Origin: JAWLCG01 sp041687295
GTDB taxonomy: Bacteria; Planctomycetota; Phycisphaerae; SM23-33; FEN-1343
Reading direction: 5' to 3'
Assembly (NCBI GenBank): GCA_041687295.1
Contig: JAWLCG010000031.1
Location: 1-22,380, forward strand
DNA: 22,380 nt
Shown here: one piece after another, positions 20,652 through 22,380 of the stretch
Position numbering within the stretch: the stretch's first letter is position 1
Layout: each line of letters begins with the position of its first letter
Notes under the pieces: generated by a model
What the model was told of the DNA's origin: nothing
The model's database searches: none
The model's input: the letters and a program-made list of their open reading frames with translations, nothing else
Position numbers and translations under genes: made by a program

Positions 20652-22380
20652 ATGACGTCCCCGCCCGACCGGGCGAACCTCCTGCATAACGGATCAGCCG
20701 TGACCGAACCGCTCTTCGACCTGCCGGGCCGCCGCATCGCCCTCGCCGCCGACGGGGCCGGCACTGCCTTCGCCGCCCTCGTCACCGCCGACGCCGCCGG
20801 CCAGACGCTCCGCGTGGGCCCGCTGGCCGGCCTGGCCGAGCCCGACGCCGCCGAGGCCCCGTTGGTCGTCTCGGCCGGGGCCATCCTCAGCGTGGCCCTG
20901 TCGCGCGACGAGCAGGACCGCCTGCTCGCCGTCTGGACGCAGGTGCATAACCCCGGCAGCCGCCTGTGGTTCGCTGTCCGCACCGGGGCGGGCACCTGGA
21001 CCGAGCCCGCCCTGGCCGGGCCGATGAACTGCCTGGCGCCCGCCCTGGCCCGCGACGCCGCCGGGCGAGCCTGGTGCGCGTTCCAGAGCGACTCGGCCGC
21101 CCGCCACCACATCTTCCTGAGCTGGCTGGAGGGCGGGCAGTGGAGTTTCCCCGTCCGTATCAGCGACGGCGACGGGCACTGCTTCGCCCCGGCCATCTGC
21201 CCCTTCGGCCAGGGGGTGCGGGTGGCGTGGGACGGGCGGATCGACGGCGAGTTCGGCCTGTACATGCGCGAGTTCGACGACGACCCCGTCCTGGCCCACT
21301 GGGAGCCCCAGGGCACCGTGGCTGCCAGCGCCGAGCAGCTGCTGGCCAACCCGACGCTGCTGGCGTTGGACGGCGAGCACAGCCTGCTGGTCCACGAGCG
21401 GAGCACCGGGCCCTGGGGCCGGCGCAACCGCGTCGAGCCCGGCGGCCTGTGGGACCTGCTGGACGGCGAGTACCTCCACGCGGGCCGAACGCTGGCCGGC
21501 TGCGTGCTGGGCCCCGGCGGCCAGGCCCCGCTGCGGGCCGACCTGCCGGCGATGCTGGCCCGGCTGGGCTCGCCCAGCTGCAGCGCGCCGCGACTGGTCC
21601 GTGACGGGGCCGGGGCGATCTGGCTGACCTGGCGGCAGCTTGACCCGCAGCGGCAGGCGCACGGGTTCGTCCTGTCGGCCGCCCGGCTGGAGGGCGACGC
21701 CTGGAGCGAGTCACAGGTGCTGCCCGTCGGCGCCGGCCTGAGCGACTGGCCCGCCGAGGCCCTGGCCAGCCCCGACGGCGGCCTGACGCTGGCGGCCCTG
21801 CGCCGCGAGAAGACCCGCTACCACGCGGCCGGCCTGTCGCTGGCGGGCGGGTCGGCCCGGCCGCCGGCCCATGGCCGCTACCGCCCGCTGACGCTCACCC
21901 AGGCCCAGCGGGCCCAAGCGGTTACGCCGGTTACGCTGACGAAGGACTTCACCAGCCCCCGGCTGCTGTGGGGCGACGTCCACCGCCATAGCGAGCTGTC
22001 GGCCTGCAAGTGGACCGTCGAGGGCCCGCCGGTCGAGGCCTACCGCTACGCCCTGCAGGCGGCCGGGCTGGACTTCTTCGCCCTGACCGACCACACCTGG
22101 TACCTCCAGGGCCCCGACACCTGGAGCGACGTAATGGCCGTGGCCGAGGCGTTCAACCTGCCGGGGCAGTTCACGGCCCTGCCGGCCTTCGAGGGCAGCT
22201 ACGACGAGGGACACATGGTGGTCCTGTTCGACTCGCCGCCGGGGCCGGAGTCGGCCTACATCGCCAACCGGGCCGAGCTCTACCGCCGCGTGGGCCCCGA
22301 CCAGGCCGTCGTGGTCCCCCATCACCCCGGCGACCCAACCATCGCTACCACTGGGCCGGCCATGACGACACCCACGCGCC
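20652..22380 (+). CDS. PHP-domain (DUF3604-like) phosphoesterase with N-terminal propeller, 3' end cut by window and frameshifted
   Basis: The frame is open from 20652 to the window edge. The start is uncertain: ATG 20652 or GTG 20700, both with weak ribosome binding sites. Numbering from GTG 20700, residues about 1-400 show repeated sialidase/BNR-like strands (LLAVWTQVHNPGSRLWFAVR, IFLSWLEGGQWSFPVRISDG, IWLTWRQLDPQ), suggesting a beta-propeller. Residues about 422 onward are a PHP metal-dependent hydrolase: GDVHRHSELS (His428, His430), LDFFALTDHTWY (Asp464, His465), FTALPAFEGSYDEGHMVV (Glu498, His505) and VVVPHHPGD (His541, His542). PHP enzymes use a multi-metal centre to cleave phosphoesters; the substrate of DUF3604 members is not known. 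There is no signal peptide with either start. After HHPGDP the written frame turns to nonsense while the +1 frame (from 22337) reads NHRYHWAGHDDTHA, the expected continuation. Confidence 0.78.
   Translation, partial: MTSPPDRANLLHNGSAVTEPLFDLPGRRIALAADGAGTAFAALVTADAAGQTLRVGPLAGLAEPDAAEAPLVVSAGAILSVALSRDEQDRLLAVWTQVHNPGSRLWFAVRTGAGTWTEPALAGPMNCLAPALARDAAGRAWCAFQSDSAARHHIFLSWLEGGQWSFPVRISDGDGHCFAPAICPFGQGVRVAWDGRIDGEFGLYMREFDDDPVLAHWEPQGTVAASAEQLLANPTLLALDGEHSLLVHERSTGPWGRRNRVEPGGLWDLLDGEYLHAGRTLAGCVLGPGGQAPLRADLPAMLARLGSPSCSAPRLVRDGAGAIWLTWRQLDPQRQAHGFVLSAARLEGDAWSESQVLPVGAGLSDWPAEALASPDGGLTLAALRREKTRYHAAGLSLAGGSARPPAHGRYRPLTLTQAQRAQAVTPVTLTKDFTSPRLLWGDVHRHSELSACKWTVEGPPVEAYRYALQAAGLDFFALTDHTWYLQGPDTWSDVMAVAEAFNLPGQFTALPAFEGSYDEGHMVVLFDSPPGPESAYIANRAELYRRVGPDQAVVVPHHPGDPTIATTGPAMTTPTR
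22334..22336 (+). other. Probable -1 frameshift in a C run of the PHP gene
   Basis: GGCGACCCAACCATCGC would keep the conserved frame if it had one more C (CCCC). As written, DPTIATTGPAM replaces the expected DPNHRYHWAGHDD. A short homopolymer makes a sequencing or assembly slip as likely as a real mutation. Confidence 0.65.

Overview
The window is strikingly GC-rich, and nearly all genes lie on the minus strand. It reads like a chromosomal stretch of a planctomycete (Planctomycetota, possibly Phycisphaerae-like). The evidence is a secreted protein carrying both dockerin-type repeats and a C-terminal PEP-CTERM sorting tail, several secreted 'WPQF(R/H)G' PQQ-like beta-propellers, a DUF11-repeat lipoprotein, and a set of polysaccharide and uronate degradation genes. 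The assignment is an inference from protein families; no rRNA or tRNA is present.

Layout. Positions 1-2289 hold the 3' part of a large glycoside hydrolase (+). It converges on a DUF11-repeat lipoprotein (2470-4107, -), with a strong hairpin between them. A VIT1/CCC1-type metal transporter follows (4574-5134, -). A two-gene Fe-S assembly operon, SufC then SufB in transcription order, occupies 7116 down to 5456 (-) with an ATGA overlap. A dockerin/PEP-CTERM secreted protein (8300 down to 7302, -) is interrupted by one in-frame TGA. A polyprenyl synthase and a secreted PQQ propeller (11173 down to 8755, -) look like an operon. Two further PQQ-like propellers follow, one an eight-bladed lipoprotein (11427-12596) and one secreted (12955-14202). 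Next come an OFA-type MFS transporter (14450-15685), a 69-aa zinc-ribbon protein (15793-16002), a possible 38-aa gene, a GH29 alpha-L-fucosidase (16732-18069), glucuronate isomerase UxaC (18263-19690) and a solitary HicB-like protein (19963-20163), all on the minus strand. On the plus strand at the right edge is a PHP/DUF3604-like phosphoesterase preceded by a probable beta-propeller (20652 to the end), with a probable -1 frameshift in the last 50 bases.

The most unusual feature is the intergenic DNA. It holds at least six families of short palindromic repeats, labelled A-F here, in direct and inverted copies. Several abut or overlap stop codons, and one overlaps a start codon and its ribosome binding site. 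The best-defined family (B, up to 158 bp) has a central 10-bp hairpin, CTAG at its ends and, in one copy, imperfect 37-bp terminal inverted repeats, so it resembles a MITE. Family C (32-33 bp) follows the stop codons of three minus-strand genes at a distance of 0-5 bases and in the same orientation.

How the genes work together. UxaC, the fucosidase and the N-terminally cut hydrolase point to use of complex, uronate- and deoxysugar-containing polysaccharides. The propellers and the PEP-CTERM protein belong to the cell surface or periplasm. SufCB supplies Fe-S clusters. The MFS permease probably imports an organic anion. Several sigma-70-like promoters share an ACAAT-type -10 box, and two have identical hexamers (TTGACC-N17-AACAAT).
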